Origin: Brachybacterium sp042666875
GTDB lineage: Bacteria; Actinomycetota; Actinomycetes; Actinomycetales; Dermabacteraceae
DNA: 64,000 bases
Assembly: GCF_042666875.1 (NCBI RefSeq)
Contig: NZ_JBHTCX010000007.1
Location: 1-64,000, forward strand
Direction: 5' to 3'
The translations under genes and the position numbers were made by a program. The notes beneath the pieces are model-generated. The model saw only the letters and a program-made list of their open reading frames with translations, ran no database searches and was not told the DNA's origin. Shown here piece after piece: positions 16,917 to 26,252 of the stretch; the stretch's first letter is position 1, and each line of letters begins with the position of its first letter.

Positions 16917-19673
16917 TCACTTCTTCGTCGTGGTGCTCTTCTTCCGGGTCGTCGAACCCTTGGACGTCGAGCCCTTGGTCGTCGAGCTCTTGGAGGTGGA
17001 GCGGCGGGCGGCCGGCTTCTTGGCCGGACCCTTCGCACGCTTCTCCGCGAGCTTCTCCACGGCCACCTTCTCCGTGATCTCCTCGACCGATTCGCTCGAG
17101 CGCAGCGAGACGTTGGTGGAGCCGTCGGTGATGTACGGGCCGAAGCGCCCGTCCTTGATCACGATCGGCTTCTCGCTGGTGGGATCGGTGCCCAGCTCCT
17201 TCAGAGGGGGCTTCGCGGCCGCCCGGCCGCGCGTCTTGGGCTGGGCGTAGAGCTTCTCCGCCTCCTCCATGGTGATCGTGAACAGCTGCTCCTCGCTCTC
17301 GAGGGAGCGCGAGTCCGAGCCCTTCTTGAGGTAGGGGCCGTAGCGGCCGTTCTGCGCCGTGATCTCCGTGCCGTCCTCCGTGGTGCCGACGACGCGGGGC
17401 AGGCTCAGCAGCTTCAGCGCGTCCTCGAGGGTCACGGTCGCCAGATCCATGGACTTCAGCAGCGAGGCCGTGCGCGGCTTGGGCTTCTTGCTCTTGGCCG
17501 TCGACTTCTTCGCCGTCCCCTCCGCGCCCTCGTCGGCCTCCGGCAGGATCTCGGTGATGTACGGGCCGAAGCGACCGTCCTTGGCGACGAGCTCGTGCCC
17601 GGTCTCGGGGTCCACTCCCAGCACACGGCCGTCGTCCTTGGCGCGTTCGAGCAGCTCGGAGGCGACCTCGACGGTCAGTTCGTCGGGCGCGATGTCATCG
17701 GAGACGGACGCGCGCTGTGGCTCGCCGCCCTCGATCGGCTCGCCGTTCTCGTCGCGGGGCTGGCGTTCGACGTAGGCGCCGTAGCGGCCCACGCGCAGAG
17801 TGATGCCCTCGCCGATCTCGATGCTGTTGATGGCGCGGGCGTCGATGTCGCCGAGATCGTCGACCATGGGCTTCAACCCGATGGGCCCCTCGGACCCGTC
17901 CGAGAGGTAGAAGTCCTCCAGGTACTGCGCCCGGCCCAGCTCACCGCGGGCCATGCGGTCCAGCTGCTCCTCCATCTGAGCGGTGAAGTCGTAGTCGATG
18001 AACGCCCCGAAATGCTCCTCGAGCAGACGGACGACGGCGAACGCGGTCCAGCTGGGCACCAGGGCGGTGCCGCGGCGCAGCACGTAGCCGCGATCCTGGA
18101 CGGTCGCCACGGTGGAGGCGAAGGTCGAGGGGCGGCCGATCCCGCGCTCCTCGAGCGCTCGCACCAGCGAGGCCTCGGTGTAGCGCGGGGGAGGGGTGGT
18201 GCTGTGCCCGTCCGGGACCAGCTCGCGGGTATCGAGCGTCTGGCCCTCCTCCATCTGCGGCAGGCGCTTGTCGCTGCCGCTGTCGGAGTCCTCCTTGTAC
18301 CGCGTGGCGTCCCGGCCCTCCTCGTAGGCGGCCAGGAAGCCGCGGAAGGTGATCACGGTGCCGGAGGCACGGAAGGTCGCGGCGCGCTCCCCGTTCTCGA
18401 CCAGCAGCTCGACGGTGGAGGTGGTGCCCTTGGCGTCGGCCATCTGCGAGGCGACGGTGCGCTTCCAGATCAGTTCGTAGAGGCGGAACTCATCGCCCGA
18501 GAGGGATCCGGAGACCTCGGCCGGAGTGCGGAAACGATCCCCGGCGGGGCGGATCGCCTCGTGCGCCTCCTGCGCGTTCTGGGACTTGGTCTGGTAATAG
18601 CGCGGCTTGTCCGGCACGTACTGGGAGCCGTACAGCTCCGCGGCCTGGCCGCGGGAGGCCTTGACGGCCTCTCCCGACAGCGCCACCGAGTCGGTACGCA
18701 TATAGGTGATGTAGCCGTTCTCGTACAGCGACTGCGCGATCCGCATCGCCTGCCGGGCACCGAGGCGCAGCTTGCGGGAGGCCTCCTGCTGCAGCGAGGA
18801 GGTGGTGAACGGCGCCGCGGGGCGGCGGGTGTACGGCTTCGAATCCAGCGAGGTGACCGTGGCGGGGGCGTCGGTCAGGGTCTCGACGAGCTCCCGGGTG
18901 GAGGCCTCGGTGAGCACGGTCGCGTTCTGCGCCCGCGACTTCAGGGTGCCGTCGTCGGCGAAGTCGCTGCCGGTGGCGACGCGCGAGCCGTCGACGGTGG
19001 CGATCTTGGCGGTGAACTGTTCGGCCTCGGCGCCGAAGGTGCCGGTCACGTCCCAGTAGTCGGCGGGGACGAACGCCATCCGCTCGCGCTCGCGCTCGAC
19101 CACGAGGCGGGTCGCGACGGACTGCACGCGTCCGGCCGACAGGGAGGGCTTGATCTTGCGCCACAGCACCGGGGAGAGCTCGAAACCGACCAGACGGTCC
19201 AGGATGCGGCGGGTCTCCTGCGCGTCGACCAGGTGGGAGTCGATCTCGCGGGTGTTCTCCAGCGCCCCCAGGATCGCGTCGCGCGTGATCTCGTGGAACA
19301 CCATCCGCTTGACCGGCAGGGACTTCTTGGGCTTGAGGGTCTCCAGCAGATGCCAGGCGATCGCCTCGCCCTCGCGGTCCTCATCGGTGGCGAGGTAGAG
19401 GGTGTCGGCGTCCTTGAGGGCCTTCTTGAGGTCCGCGACGGTCTTCTTCTTGTCCGGGCTGACGATGTAGTAGGGCTCGAAGCCGCCCTCGACGTCGACC
19501 CCGAACTTCCCGTAGGGCCCCTTCTTCATCTCGGCGGGCAGGTCGCGAGGCACCGGGATGTCACGGATGTGTCCCACCGATGCCTGGACGATGAAGTCGT
19601 CCCCGAGGTAGCGGCCGATCGTCCGCGCCTTCGCCGGGGACTCGACGATCACCAGATGTCGTCCGCCAGTCAC
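16917..19673 (-). CDS. topA: DNA topoisomerase I (type IA)
   Basis: A 918-residue enzyme that relaxes negative supercoils. The N-terminal Toprim domain has VIVESPAKA and the metal site ATDEDREGEA. The catalytic Tyr324 is in GYITYMRTDS. The C-terminal half has four topo repeats marked by GRYGAYVE, DGRFGPYITE, NGRYGPYLKK and DGRFGPYITD instead of zinc fingers, as usual in actinobacteria. It ends with a Lys/Ser/Thr-rich tail of about 45 residues, which in actinobacterial TopA helps DNA binding and processivity. GTG start. Confidence 0.97.
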   Translation of the reverse strand: MTGGRHLVIVESPAKARTIGRYLGDDFIVQASVGHIRDIPVPRDLPAEMKKGPYGKFGVDVEGGFEPYYIVSPDKKKTVADLKKALKDADTLYLATDEDREGEAIAWHLLETLKPKKSLPVKRMVFHEITRDAILGALENTREIDSHLVDAQETRRILDRLVGFELSPVLWRKIKPSLSAGRVQSVATRLVVERERERMAFVPADYWDVTGTFGAEAEQFTAKIATVDGSRVATGSDFADDGTLKSRAQNATVLTEASTRELVETLTDAPATVTSLDSKPYTRRPAAPFTTSSLQQEASRKLRLGARQAMRIAQSLYENGYITYMRTDSVALSGEAVKASRGQAAELYGSQYVPDKPRYYQTKSQNAQEAHEAIRPAGDRFRTPAEVSGSLSGDEFRLYELIWKRTVASQMADAKGTTSTVELLVENGERAATFRASGTVITFRGFLAAYEEGRDATRYKEDSDSGSDKRLPQMEEGQTLDTRELVPDGHSTTPPPRYTEASLVRALEERGIGRPSTFASTVATVQDRGYVLRRGTALVPSWTAFAVVRLLEEHFGAFIDYDFTAQMEEQLDRMARGELGRAQYLEDFYLSDGSEGPIGLKPMVDDLGDIDARAINSIEIGEGITLRVGRYGAYVERQPRDENGEPIEGGEPQRASVSDDIAPDELTVEVASELLERAKDDGRVLGVDPETGHELVAKDGRFGPYITEILPEADEGAEGTAKKSTAKSKKPKPRTASLLKSMDLATVTLEDALKLLSLPRVVGTTEDGTEITAQNGRYGPYLKKGSDSRSLESEEQLFTITMEEAEKLYAQPKTRGRAAAKPPLKELGTDPTSEKPIVIKDGRFGPYITDGSTNVSLRSSESVEEITEKVAVEKLAEKRAKGPAKKPAARRSTSKSSTTKGSTSKGSTTRKKSTTTKK

Positions 19674-19775
19674 GTTGCTGTGTCCTTCCTCGCCGCGAGA
19701 CGTCGCGGCCCGTCCGCCGTGGCAAGGTGCCGAGGTCAGGGTTGTCCGAGCACGTACTGCGCGCTCGGCGATTGT

Positions 19776-20804
19776 TCACGGTACACGTTCGCCGGGGCGG
19801 GTCCTGTGTGAGATCGGCGTGCGCAGAAGCAGCACCAGAGCCATCCAGGCAGCGGTGCACCCGCCGATGACGGCGGCCATCGCGGAGAACGCGGTGGCCT
19901 GCTGGGCCCCGTCCTGGAGGTCCAGCGGCAGCTGCAATGAGACGAGTTCGTAACCCCCGACGCCGAGCCCGGCCAGGCCGGCCAGAGCCAGCAGGAGCGC
20001 CACCACGGAATCGACGGCGCTCGTGCGCAGCCGCAGCAGGGGTCCCGTGGAGCCGTCCGGCCCGGCGACGTCCGCTCCCGGGGCGCCCCTGCGCCGGCGC
20101 CCGTGCCCGGTGCGTCGGGCACTGCGGGCCAGGCGGCGCCTGGTGCCCAGCCCGTCGAGGGCGAGGACCAGGAACGTCCACGCCGCCACCAGCACGAGCG
20201 CGCCGAGGACGTCGCTGGGCCGGTGCCAGCCCAGTACCACCGTCCCGATGCCTGCGCTCGCCGTCCACGCCGTCCCCAGCGGGGCGAGCACGGCCCGGGC
20301 GCCGCCGGAAGCCAGCACCAGCGCGATCACCGCCGTCGCGGCGAGCGTGGTGTGGCCGGAGGGAAACGAGTTCGGGGTGATCTCGATGCCCAGCCCCAGC
20401 GGCTCGCGCGAGACCAGGAAGTGCTTGACCACCTGGGTGGTGAGATTCGCGCCCGCCACCAGCACCGCCAGCGGCAGCAGCAGGCGCCACCGGCCGCGGA
20501 CCAGCACCAGCACCAGGGAGAGGGCCAGCAGCACCGCGATCACGGGCAGGCTGACCGTCCCCACGGCCAGTTCCGCGTACTGCGCCAGGCGGCCCTCGTG
20601 GGCGAGCGCACCGGACAGCGCCAGCTCGTCCAGCCGCTGCCCGCTCGCGGTGCCCACGGCCGTCCGCGCCAGCAGCGTGACCGCCGCGACGCAGACGGCT
20701 GCCGCCAGCAGCGACAGCAGCGGCCGGGCGAGGCCGCCGACGCGGCGGCGGGACCCGGCGCTGTGGTCCCCGGTGGGGTCGGTCGCGGTGCGTCCGGCGG
20801 TCAT
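19776..20804 (-). CDS. PAP2-family membrane phosphatase
   Basis: A 342-residue membrane protein with the phosphatidic-acid-phosphatase signature in three parts: KHFLVSREP, SFPSGHTT and GWHRPSDVLG, all within the transmembrane core. A basic cytoplasmic loop (about 225-245) and three more hydrophobic stretches follow. Such enzymes dephosphorylate lipid phosphates, for example undecaprenyl pyrophosphate. Its ATG overlaps the stop of the methyltransferase gene by 4 bases. Confidence 0.85.
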   Translation of the reverse strand: MTAGRTATDPTGDHSAGSRRRVGGLARPLLSLLAAAVCVAAVTLLARTAVGTASGQRLDELALSGALAHEGRLAQYAELAVGTVSLPVIAVLLALSLVLVLVRGRWRLLLPLAVLVAGANLTTQVVKHFLVSREPLGLGIEITPNSFPSGHTTLAATAVIALVLASGGARAVLAPLGTAWTASAGIGTVVLGWHRPSDVLGALVLVAAWTFLVLALDGLGTRRRLARSARRTGHGRRRRGAPGADVAGPDGSTGPLLRLRTSAVDSVVALLLALAGLAGLGVGGYELVSLQLPLDLQDGAQQATAFSAMAAVIGGCTAAWMALVLLLRTPISHRTRPGERVP

Positions 20805-22426
20805 AGAGTCACCATCCTGCTGATCACGAGTTCACGCACCGCTGGCAGGACCCGCGCGCGGGCCTCGTGCTCGTCGGCGTCGGTCAGGGCGCATACGGCG
20901 GCGAGGACCTGACCGAGGGTAAGGGTCCCATCCAGTGCGCCGACGGTCGCCGCGAGTATCTGGTCGGCCCGGACCACGCGGGCGAACCCGGCGCCCTGGG
21001 CCAGTTCGATGAGCGTGGGGTCCCATGCGCCCGGCGTGAAGTGGCGCCGCTCGATGACGTCGGCTGCGCGCACCGGGCGCAGGGCGGCCAGGGCGTCGTC
21101 ATCCAGGGCCGCGAGTTCGTCGATCGCGTCCAGGCCGTCGGCGAGATGGGCGGCCAGGGACCCGGTCCCGGTGCCCGCGGCCTGTTCGGTGCGCAGCACT
21201 GCGGGGCGAGGCAGGGCAGGGACCGACCGGGCGCCGTGGTCCGGGCGTCGCAGCAGCAGATAGCCGAAGCCGATGCCCTCCACATCGCGCGCGGCGAAAT
21301 CGTCCAGCCACGCCTCCAACAGCGGGGACCAGCGGGCGTCGCGCTCGGTGATGCCACCGTCACGGGCCCAGGTCTCCGCGTACTGGGCGGGATCCTCCTG
21401 CTCGCGCTGGATCACCCAGGCGTCCACGCCGTCGGCTCTCGCGGGATCGAGCCAGGCTCGCGGATGCGCGTCCCACGGCTGATCGCGGGAGATCTCCCAG
21501 TTCCCGAGCATCACGGCGCTGCCGCCCGGTGCCAGGTGTGCCGGGACCGCCTCCAGCAGCTCGGCGAGCAGCGAATCCCCGGCGCGGCCGCCGTCGCGGT
21601 AGGTCCAGCGGGCCTCCTCCTGCCCTGCCTCGCGCGGGGTGATCACGAAGGGAGGGTTGGAGACGATCAGGTCGAAGCTCTCCCCGGCCACCGGGGCCAG
21701 GAGCGATCCGTGTCGCAGCTCGATCTCGACGTCGTTGAGCGCCGCGTTGAAGGCGGCGAAGGCCAGTGCCCGCCGTGAGAGATCGGTGGCCACGACGTGA
21801 TCGGCATGCCGGGCGGCGTGCAGCGCCTGGATCCCGCCGCCGCAGCCCAGATCGAGCACGGTGGCGACCCGGGTGCGCGGCGTGATCCGCGCCAGGGTGA
21901 GCGAGGCCCCACCGATACCGAGGACATGGTCGGGGCCCAGCGCCTGCCCGGTGGCCAGCTCGGAGAGGTCCGAGGCGATCCACCAGGCGATCTGACCGGC
22001 GTCGTCGCTGGCTGCGTACGGGGCGAGGTCGACGGCGGCGCGCAGCAGCGGCTCGGCGGCCTCCGCAGCTCCGGGAGTCTCCCGTGACGCGGCCGGGATC
22101 ACCAGGCCCAGTGCGCTCGCCCCGTCAGCGCCCAGCGTGGGCAGTGCGCGCTGGATCACGGAGCGGGGCACCACGGCTCCCAGGGTGAACAGGCGGAAGA
22201 GGACGGCGGCGGCGTCGGTGCGGCCCTCCAGGGCACGGCGGGCCGGCACGGGATTCTCGCGGCGCAGGGCGGCGACGGCGACCGGTCCCAGCAGAGCCTC
22301 GGTGGTCTCGACCGTGTAGGAGGCGGCAGTGAGGTCCGCGCGCAGCGCAGCGATCTGCTCCGGCACGATCCGCGGCGGGGCGGGCGTCGGGGTCCGTGAG
22401 GGCGCCGCTGGCGAGTCGGGTGGCAT
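20801..22426 (-). CDS. Class I SAM-dependent methyltransferase (N5-glutamine type motif)
   Basis: A 541-residue protein. After a helical N-terminal domain of about 160 residues comes a Rossmann-fold methyltransferase with VLDLGCGGGIQALHAA and IVSNPPFV, the NPPF motif of enzymes that methylate amide or exocyclic amino nitrogens. About 200 C-terminal residues have no recognisable motif. The target (RNA, DNA or protein) is not clear. The ATG at 22426 lies divergent from the helicase with only 76 bases between. Confidence 0.8.
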   Translation of the reverse strand: MPPDSPAAPSRTPTPAPPRIVPEQIAALRADLTAASYTVETTEALLGPVAVAALRRENPVPARRALEGRTDAAAVLFRLFTLGAVVPRSVIQRALPTLGADGASALGLVIPAASRETPGAAEAAEPLLRAAVDLAPYAASDDAGQIAWWIASDLSELATGQALGPDHVLGIGGASLTLARITPRTRVATVLDLGCGGGIQALHAARHADHVVATDLSRRALAFAAFNAALNDVEIELRHGSLLAPVAGESFDLIVSNPPFVITPREAGQEEARWTYRDGGRAGDSLLAELLEAVPAHLAPGGSAVMLGNWEISRDQPWDAHPRAWLDPARADGVDAWVIQREQEDPAQYAETWARDGGITERDARWSPLLEAWLDDFAARDVEGIGFGYLLLRRPDHGARSVPALPRPAVLRTEQAAGTGTGSLAAHLADGLDAIDELAALDDDALAALRPVRAADVIERRHFTPGAWDPTLIELAQGAGFARVVRADQILAATVGALDGTLTLGQVLAAVCALTDADEHEARARVLPAVRELVISRMVTL

Positions 22427-22502
22427 GGCTACGATTGTGCCCCAGCCACCTGGAGCCGGAACGGAGGCCAGGTGTGGACGATGCGCAGGGAATGAGGAGC
22501 GG

Positions 22503-25025
22503 ATGCGGGCAGGCAGAGCGGCCGATCTCCTGGCCGATCTCACGCAACCGCCGACCCGCCGAACGTGCCTGACCCACGTCGAGGAGCGTCCGGCCCGGGA
22601 GGGCCGCCGCGGCTTCTTCCCCGAGTGGGCGGACCCGCGCCTGGTCGCGCACCTGGCTGAGCGCGGAATCACTGCGCCGTGGATCCACCAGCAGGAAGCC
22701 GCGGAACTCGCCCATGGCGGCACGCACGTGGTGCTGGCCACAGCGACCGCCTCGGGCAAGTCGCTGGGGTACCTGCTGCCCGTGCTCACCGCGATCGGCG
22801 CCCGTGAGCTCGAGCCGGAGGCGCGCCGTGCCACCGCGCTGTATCTCTCGCCGACCAAGGCGCTCGCCGCGGATCAGCTGACCAACATCACCACCATGGC
22901 CGACGGGGCCGGACTGCGTGATGCCCGGATCGCGGTCTATGACGGGGACACCCCCACCGAGCAGCGGCGGTGGGTGCGCCGCCACGGAACCGTGGTGCTG
23001 ACCAACCCGGACATGCTGCACTTCGGGATCCTGCCCGGCCATGAGCAGTGGGCGAGCTTCTTCCGCGCTCTGCGCTACGTGGTCATCGACGAGTGCCACA
23101 GCTACCGCGGCGTCTTCGGCAGCCACGTGGCGATGGTGATGCGTCGCCTGCGCCGGATCGCCGCCCACTACCGCGCCGACCCGACCTTCATCCTGGCCTC
23201 GGCCACCACGGCGAACCCGGAGCTGTCGGCCTCCCGGCTCATCGGGCAGGACGTCACCCCGGTCGTCGAGGACGGCTCCCCGCGGGCCGGGCTGACCATC
23301 GGGCTGTGGGAACCGGGCACGCGCACGCGCGTGGACGGACGCGGTCCGGGGCGGAGCGACGACGCCGACCCCGAGGGCGAGGCGGATCCCGCCGGCGCGG
23401 GAGCCGGGTCCGGCCCGGACGCCGCGAAGGCCACGGACGACGGCGCCCCGGCCGGGGTAGATGCCGGAGATGGCGAGGGCGGGGCCACGAGTGGCAGCGG
23501 CGCCACGAGCGAGGAGCCGCTGCGTCGCTCGGCCACCAGCGAGGCCGGAGCGATCCTGGCGGACCTCGTCGAGCGCGACGTCCAGACACTGGTCTTCGCC
23601 CGCTCCCGGCGCGGCGCTGAACTGGTCTCGGGCAGTGCCCGGCGGCTGCTCGAGCAGAAGGCGGAGCACGCCTTCGCTCCGGAGCTCGCGGACAGGGCGA
23701 AGCGCGTGGCCGCCTACCGCGGCGGGTACCTCGCCCGGGAACGCCGGGCTCTCGAGGACTCTCTGCGCTCGGGCGAGCTCAAGGCGCTCGCCTCCACCAA
23801 CGCCCTCGAGCTCGGCATCGACATCGCCGGGCTGGACGCCGTCGTGGTCGCCGGCTGGCCGGGCACCCGCGCGTCCCTGTGGCAGCAGTTCGGCCGGGCC
23901 GGGCGCCGTCAGGACCGCGACGGCGGCGCGCTCGCCCTGTTCGTCGCACGGGAGGACCCGCTGGACACCTACGTCGTCCACCACCCCGAGACCGTGTTCG
24001 GGGCTGAGGTCGAGGCCGCGGTGTTCGATCCCGCGAACCCGTACGTCATGACCCCTCACCTGTGCGCAGCGGCCTCGGAGCTGGCGATCCGCGACGGCGA
24101 GGAGAGCATCTTCGGACCCACCGCTCGCGACCTGCTGACCACGCTCGCCGCTCGAGGTGTGCTGCGCTCGCGCCCCACCGGCTGGTACTGGACCATGACG
24201 GAGTCCGCGCACGAGCTGACCGATCTGCGCGGCAGCGGCGGGGAACCGGTGCGAATCGTCGAGGAGGCCAGCGGCACACTGCTGGGCACGGTCGACGCCG
24301 CCAGCGCGCACACCCAGGTCCACGACGGCGCCGTGTACCTCCACCAGGGCATGAGCTATGTGGTGAATCATCTGGACGTGGAGCGGGCGGTCGCGTTCGT
24401 CCATCGCGAGGATCCGCTGCACTCGACCCATCCCCAGACCACCTCGACCATCCGCATCCGGCAGGTGGACCGCGAGGTGGCGTGGTCCGGTGGGGTCCAG
24501 CTGTGCTTCGGCACGGTGGACGTCACCGACCAGGTCACCGGCTACCAGGTGCGGGACGTGTTCACGCAGACGGTCCTGGCCCAGCATCCGCTGGATCTGC
24601 CCCCGCGCACCCTGACCACCAAAGCCGTGTGGTGGGTGATCCCGCAGGAGCGCACCGACGCCGCCGAGATTCCCGGGGAGGAGCTGCCCGGGGCCCTGCA
24701 CGCCGCCGAGCATGCCGCGATCTCCATGCTGCCGCTGCTGGCCACCTGCGACCGGTGGGACATCGGAGGGGTCTCGGCCGCCCAGCACGAGGACACCGGC
24801 GAGCCGACCATCTTCGTCTACGACGGAGCGCCCGGCGGTGCCGGCTTCGCCGAGCGCGGCGCCGAGGACGCGCACGCCTGGCTCAGAGCCACCGCGGACA
24901 TGATCGCGGAGTGCCCGTGCGAGGCGGGGTGCCCCGCCTGCGTGGTCTCCCCGAAGTGCGGCAACGGCAACGAGCCGCTGTCCAAGGCTCAGGCCGAACG
25001 CCTGCTGGAGATCCTCCACCCCTGA
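22503..25025 (+). CDS. DEAD/DEAH helicase with C-terminal zinc domain (MrfA/YprA-like)
   Basis: An 840-residue superfamily 2 helicase. Motif I is ATASGKS, motif II DECH, motif III SATT; the second RecA domain has FARSRRGAE and the arginine-finger region QQFGRAGRRQ. The C-terminal DUF1998/MZB domain carries four cysteines (CPCEAGCPACVVSPKC). This is the architecture of MrfA, a mitomycin-repair helicase, and of Rv3649. Residues about 275-340 are an Asp/Gly/Ala-rich insert between the RecA domains. The ATG at 22503 follows GAGGAGCGG. Next to Tad genes, as in mycobacteria. Confidence 0.92.
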   Translation: MRAGRAADLLADLTQPPTRRTCLTHVEERPAREGRRGFFPEWADPRLVAHLAERGITAPWIHQQEAAELAHGGTHVVLATATASGKSLGYLLPVLTAIGARELEPEARRATALYLSPTKALAADQLTNITTMADGAGLRDARIAVYDGDTPTEQRRWVRRHGTVVLTNPDMLHFGILPGHEQWASFFRALRYVVIDECHSYRGVFGSHVAMVMRRLRRIAAHYRADPTFILASATTANPELSASRLIGQDVTPVVEDGSPRAGLTIGLWEPGTRTRVDGRGPGRSDDADPEGEADPAGAGAGSGPDAAKATDDGAPAGVDAGDGEGGATSGSGATSEEPLRRSATSEAGAILADLVERDVQTLVFARSRRGAELVSGSARRLLEQKAEHAFAPELADRAKRVAAYRGGYLARERRALEDSLRSGELKALASTNALELGIDIAGLDAVVVAGWPGTRASLWQQFGRAGRRQDRDGGALALFVAREDPLDTYVVHHPETVFGAEVEAAVFDPANPYVMTPHLCAAASELAIRDGEESIFGPTARDLLTTLAARGVLRSRPTGWYWTMTESAHELTDLRGSGGEPVRIVEEASGTLLGTVDAASAHTQVHDGAVYLHQGMSYVVNHLDVERAVAFVHREDPLHSTHPQTTSTIRIRQVDREVAWSGGVQLCFGTVDVTDQVTGYQVRDVFTQTVLAQHPLDLPPRTLTTKAVWWVIPQERTDAAEIPGEELPGALHAAEHAAISMLPLLATCDRWDIGGVSAAQHEDTGEPTIFVYDGAPGGAGFAERGAEDAHAWLRATADMIAECPCEAGCPACVVSPKCGNGNEPLSKAQAERLLEILHP

Positions 25026-25123
25026 CCTCCGCAGAGGCTCCTCGCCCGGCCACTCGAGGTCGGCCGCCGCCGACGTTCCCAGCCTCTCGACCCCCGGGAA
25101 TCGGGTGATCGTCGACCGCGAGT

Positions 25124-25456
25124 TCACGGCAGGTCCGCGGGGCCGGGGCCCGCCCGCGCGCGGGCCGTTGCCGCGGGCAGGGGAGAGGCGTCGACTTGGA
25201 CCTGCACGACCACGTCCCACTCCCGCTGCTCGCAGCTGGTCAGCTGCGCACCGTTGCGGGAGGCGGCTTCCGCCGCCACCGCGCAGGGTTCGCCGCTGGC
25301 CGCCGCCAGGGCGTCGGCCCCCGCGAGGGACGCGAGGTCAGCGGCGGTCGCCGCGCGCGACTGCGCAAGCAGCCCGGTGCCCAGCAGGGACAGCCCGGCC
25401 AGGGCCGCGGTCGTCGCTCCCGTCCAGGCCAGGACTCCGGCGGCACCCGTGCTCAC
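25124..25456 (-). CDS. TadE-like secreted/membrane protein (helicase/secretion neighbourhood)
   Basis: A 110-residue protein with one N-terminal hydrophobic helix (about 7-30, GVLAWTGATTAALAGLSLLG) and a DLASLAGADALA segment typical of the TadE-like proteins encoded beside the DUF1998 helicase in actinobacteria. Two cysteines (Cys58, Cys75) may form a disulfide outside the cell. The GTG at 25456 overlaps the tadE stop (GTGA). Probably a minor pilin-like component at the end of the operon. Confidence 0.75.
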   Translation of the reverse strand: MSTGAAGVLAWTGATTAALAGLSLLGTGLLAQSRAATAADLASLAGADALAAASGEPCAVAAEAASRNGAQLTSCEQREWDVVVQVQVDASPLPAATARARAGPGPADLP

Positions 25457-25848
25457 GAGACGCCGCCGTCGATCAGGTGCGGCTCCCGCCGCGCTTCCGC
25501 ATCGGCGCTCAGCTCCCAGTTCGCCCCGGCCAGCGGTCCCGAGGGAGCCTGCAGGGTCCGAGTCGTTTCGACGTGCACCCACATGCCGGTACCGGAGACA
25601 TGGACCTGGGTGCCCTCGCCGCCGATGCGCTGAGCGGTGGCGACCGCCGCACCGGCATCCTCCCCGCGCGCGAGCTCGCGGGCAGCGCCGCGGGCTGCGC
25701 TCTCCAACCGGATCTGGGTGCCCAGCCCCGCTCCGGTCAACAGGATGACGACCACCATCGCGACCACGACGGGCAGCACGATCGCCGTCTCCGCCGTGGC
25801 GGACCCCCGGTCGTCCCGCCAGCGGGACGACCGGGCGGACCGCGTCAT
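25453..25848 (-). CDS. tadE: TadE-family pseudopilin
   Basis: A 131-residue protein with the TadE N-terminus: RGSATAETAIVLPVVVAMVVVILL, where the Gly/Ser-AxAE pattern and the hydrophobic helix match prepilin-like TadE. The rest is extracellular. Its ATG overlaps the preceding stop (TGATG). Second-last gene of the Tad operon. Confidence 0.83.
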   Translation of the reverse strand: MTRSARSSRWRDDRGSATAETAIVLPVVVAMVVVILLTGAGLGTQIRLESAARGAARELARGEDAGAAVATAQRIGGEGTQVHVSGTGMWVHVETTRTLQAPSGPLAGANWELSADAEARREPHLIDGGVS

Positions 25849-26048
25849 CACGAGCCCATCGACAGGGCCGAGGTGATGATGCCCAGCAGGATCTCGCGCA
25901 CCTCCCCGGACGCCAGCAGGGCGACCAGGACAGCGGCGAACCCGCAGGCTGCGAGCACCGTGATGGCATATTCGGCGGTCGATGCGCCGGTCTCGTCCCG
26001 CATCACACGGTCGAGGGCGCGGCGCATCCGGATCTTGGTCACGGACAT
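25848..26048 (-). CDS. flp: DUF4244 Flp-like prepilin
   Basis: A 66-residue prepilin candidate. A short basic leader is followed by G-ASTAEY, the G/xxxxEY cleavage pattern of Flp prepilins processed by TadV-type peptidases, and then a hydrophobic helix (AITVLAACGFAAVLVALL). It is the positional counterpart of Rv3656c. The ATG at 26048 has AAGGAG 7 bases upstream. A 204-bp gap with three hairpins separates it from the upstream tadBC gene. Probably the major pilus subunit. Confidence 0.85.
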   Translation of the reverse strand: MSVTKIRMRRALDRVMRDETGASTAEYAITVLAACGFAAVLVALLASGEVREILLGIITSALSMGS

Positions 26049-26111
26049 GGTGTTCTCCTTCTCGTCGTGGGCGGCGCACCGCCCGTGGGTGAGCGGCCGT
26101 GGCCGCTCGGT

Positions 26112-26192
26112 CCGGAACGGCGGGCGCCGTTCCGGGAGGGCAGCTGCAGCTGCCGACGTGGGCCAGGGCCCACGCACCGGGAGGCTCCCGGT
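26112..26192 (-). promoter_or_regulatory. Cluster of three hairpins before the prepilin gene
   Basis: Three consecutive perfect stems: 10 bp (26112-26121 with 26126-26135, loop GGGC), 7 bp (26158-26164 with 26167-26173) and 7 bp (26176-26182 with 26186-26192). They lie between the tadBC stop and the prepilin start, the only large gap in an otherwise overlapping operon. They may protect or attenuate the downstream pilin mRNA; function inferred. Confidence 0.5.
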
Positions 26193-26252
26193 GGTCGGAG
26201 GGGTCGCGGGGAGGTGCCGCGCGACCGGGTCGAGGGCTTCCTGGGCGGGAGC

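Noticed and set aside
16830..19811. 993-codon plus-strand frame opposite topA
   Set aside because: It is the antisense shadow of topoisomerase I, typical in DNA with high third-position GC; no protein family recognisable.
22125..25220. 1031-codon minus-strand frame opposite the helicase
   Set aside because: Antisense shadow of the helicase, whose motifs are all on the plus strand.
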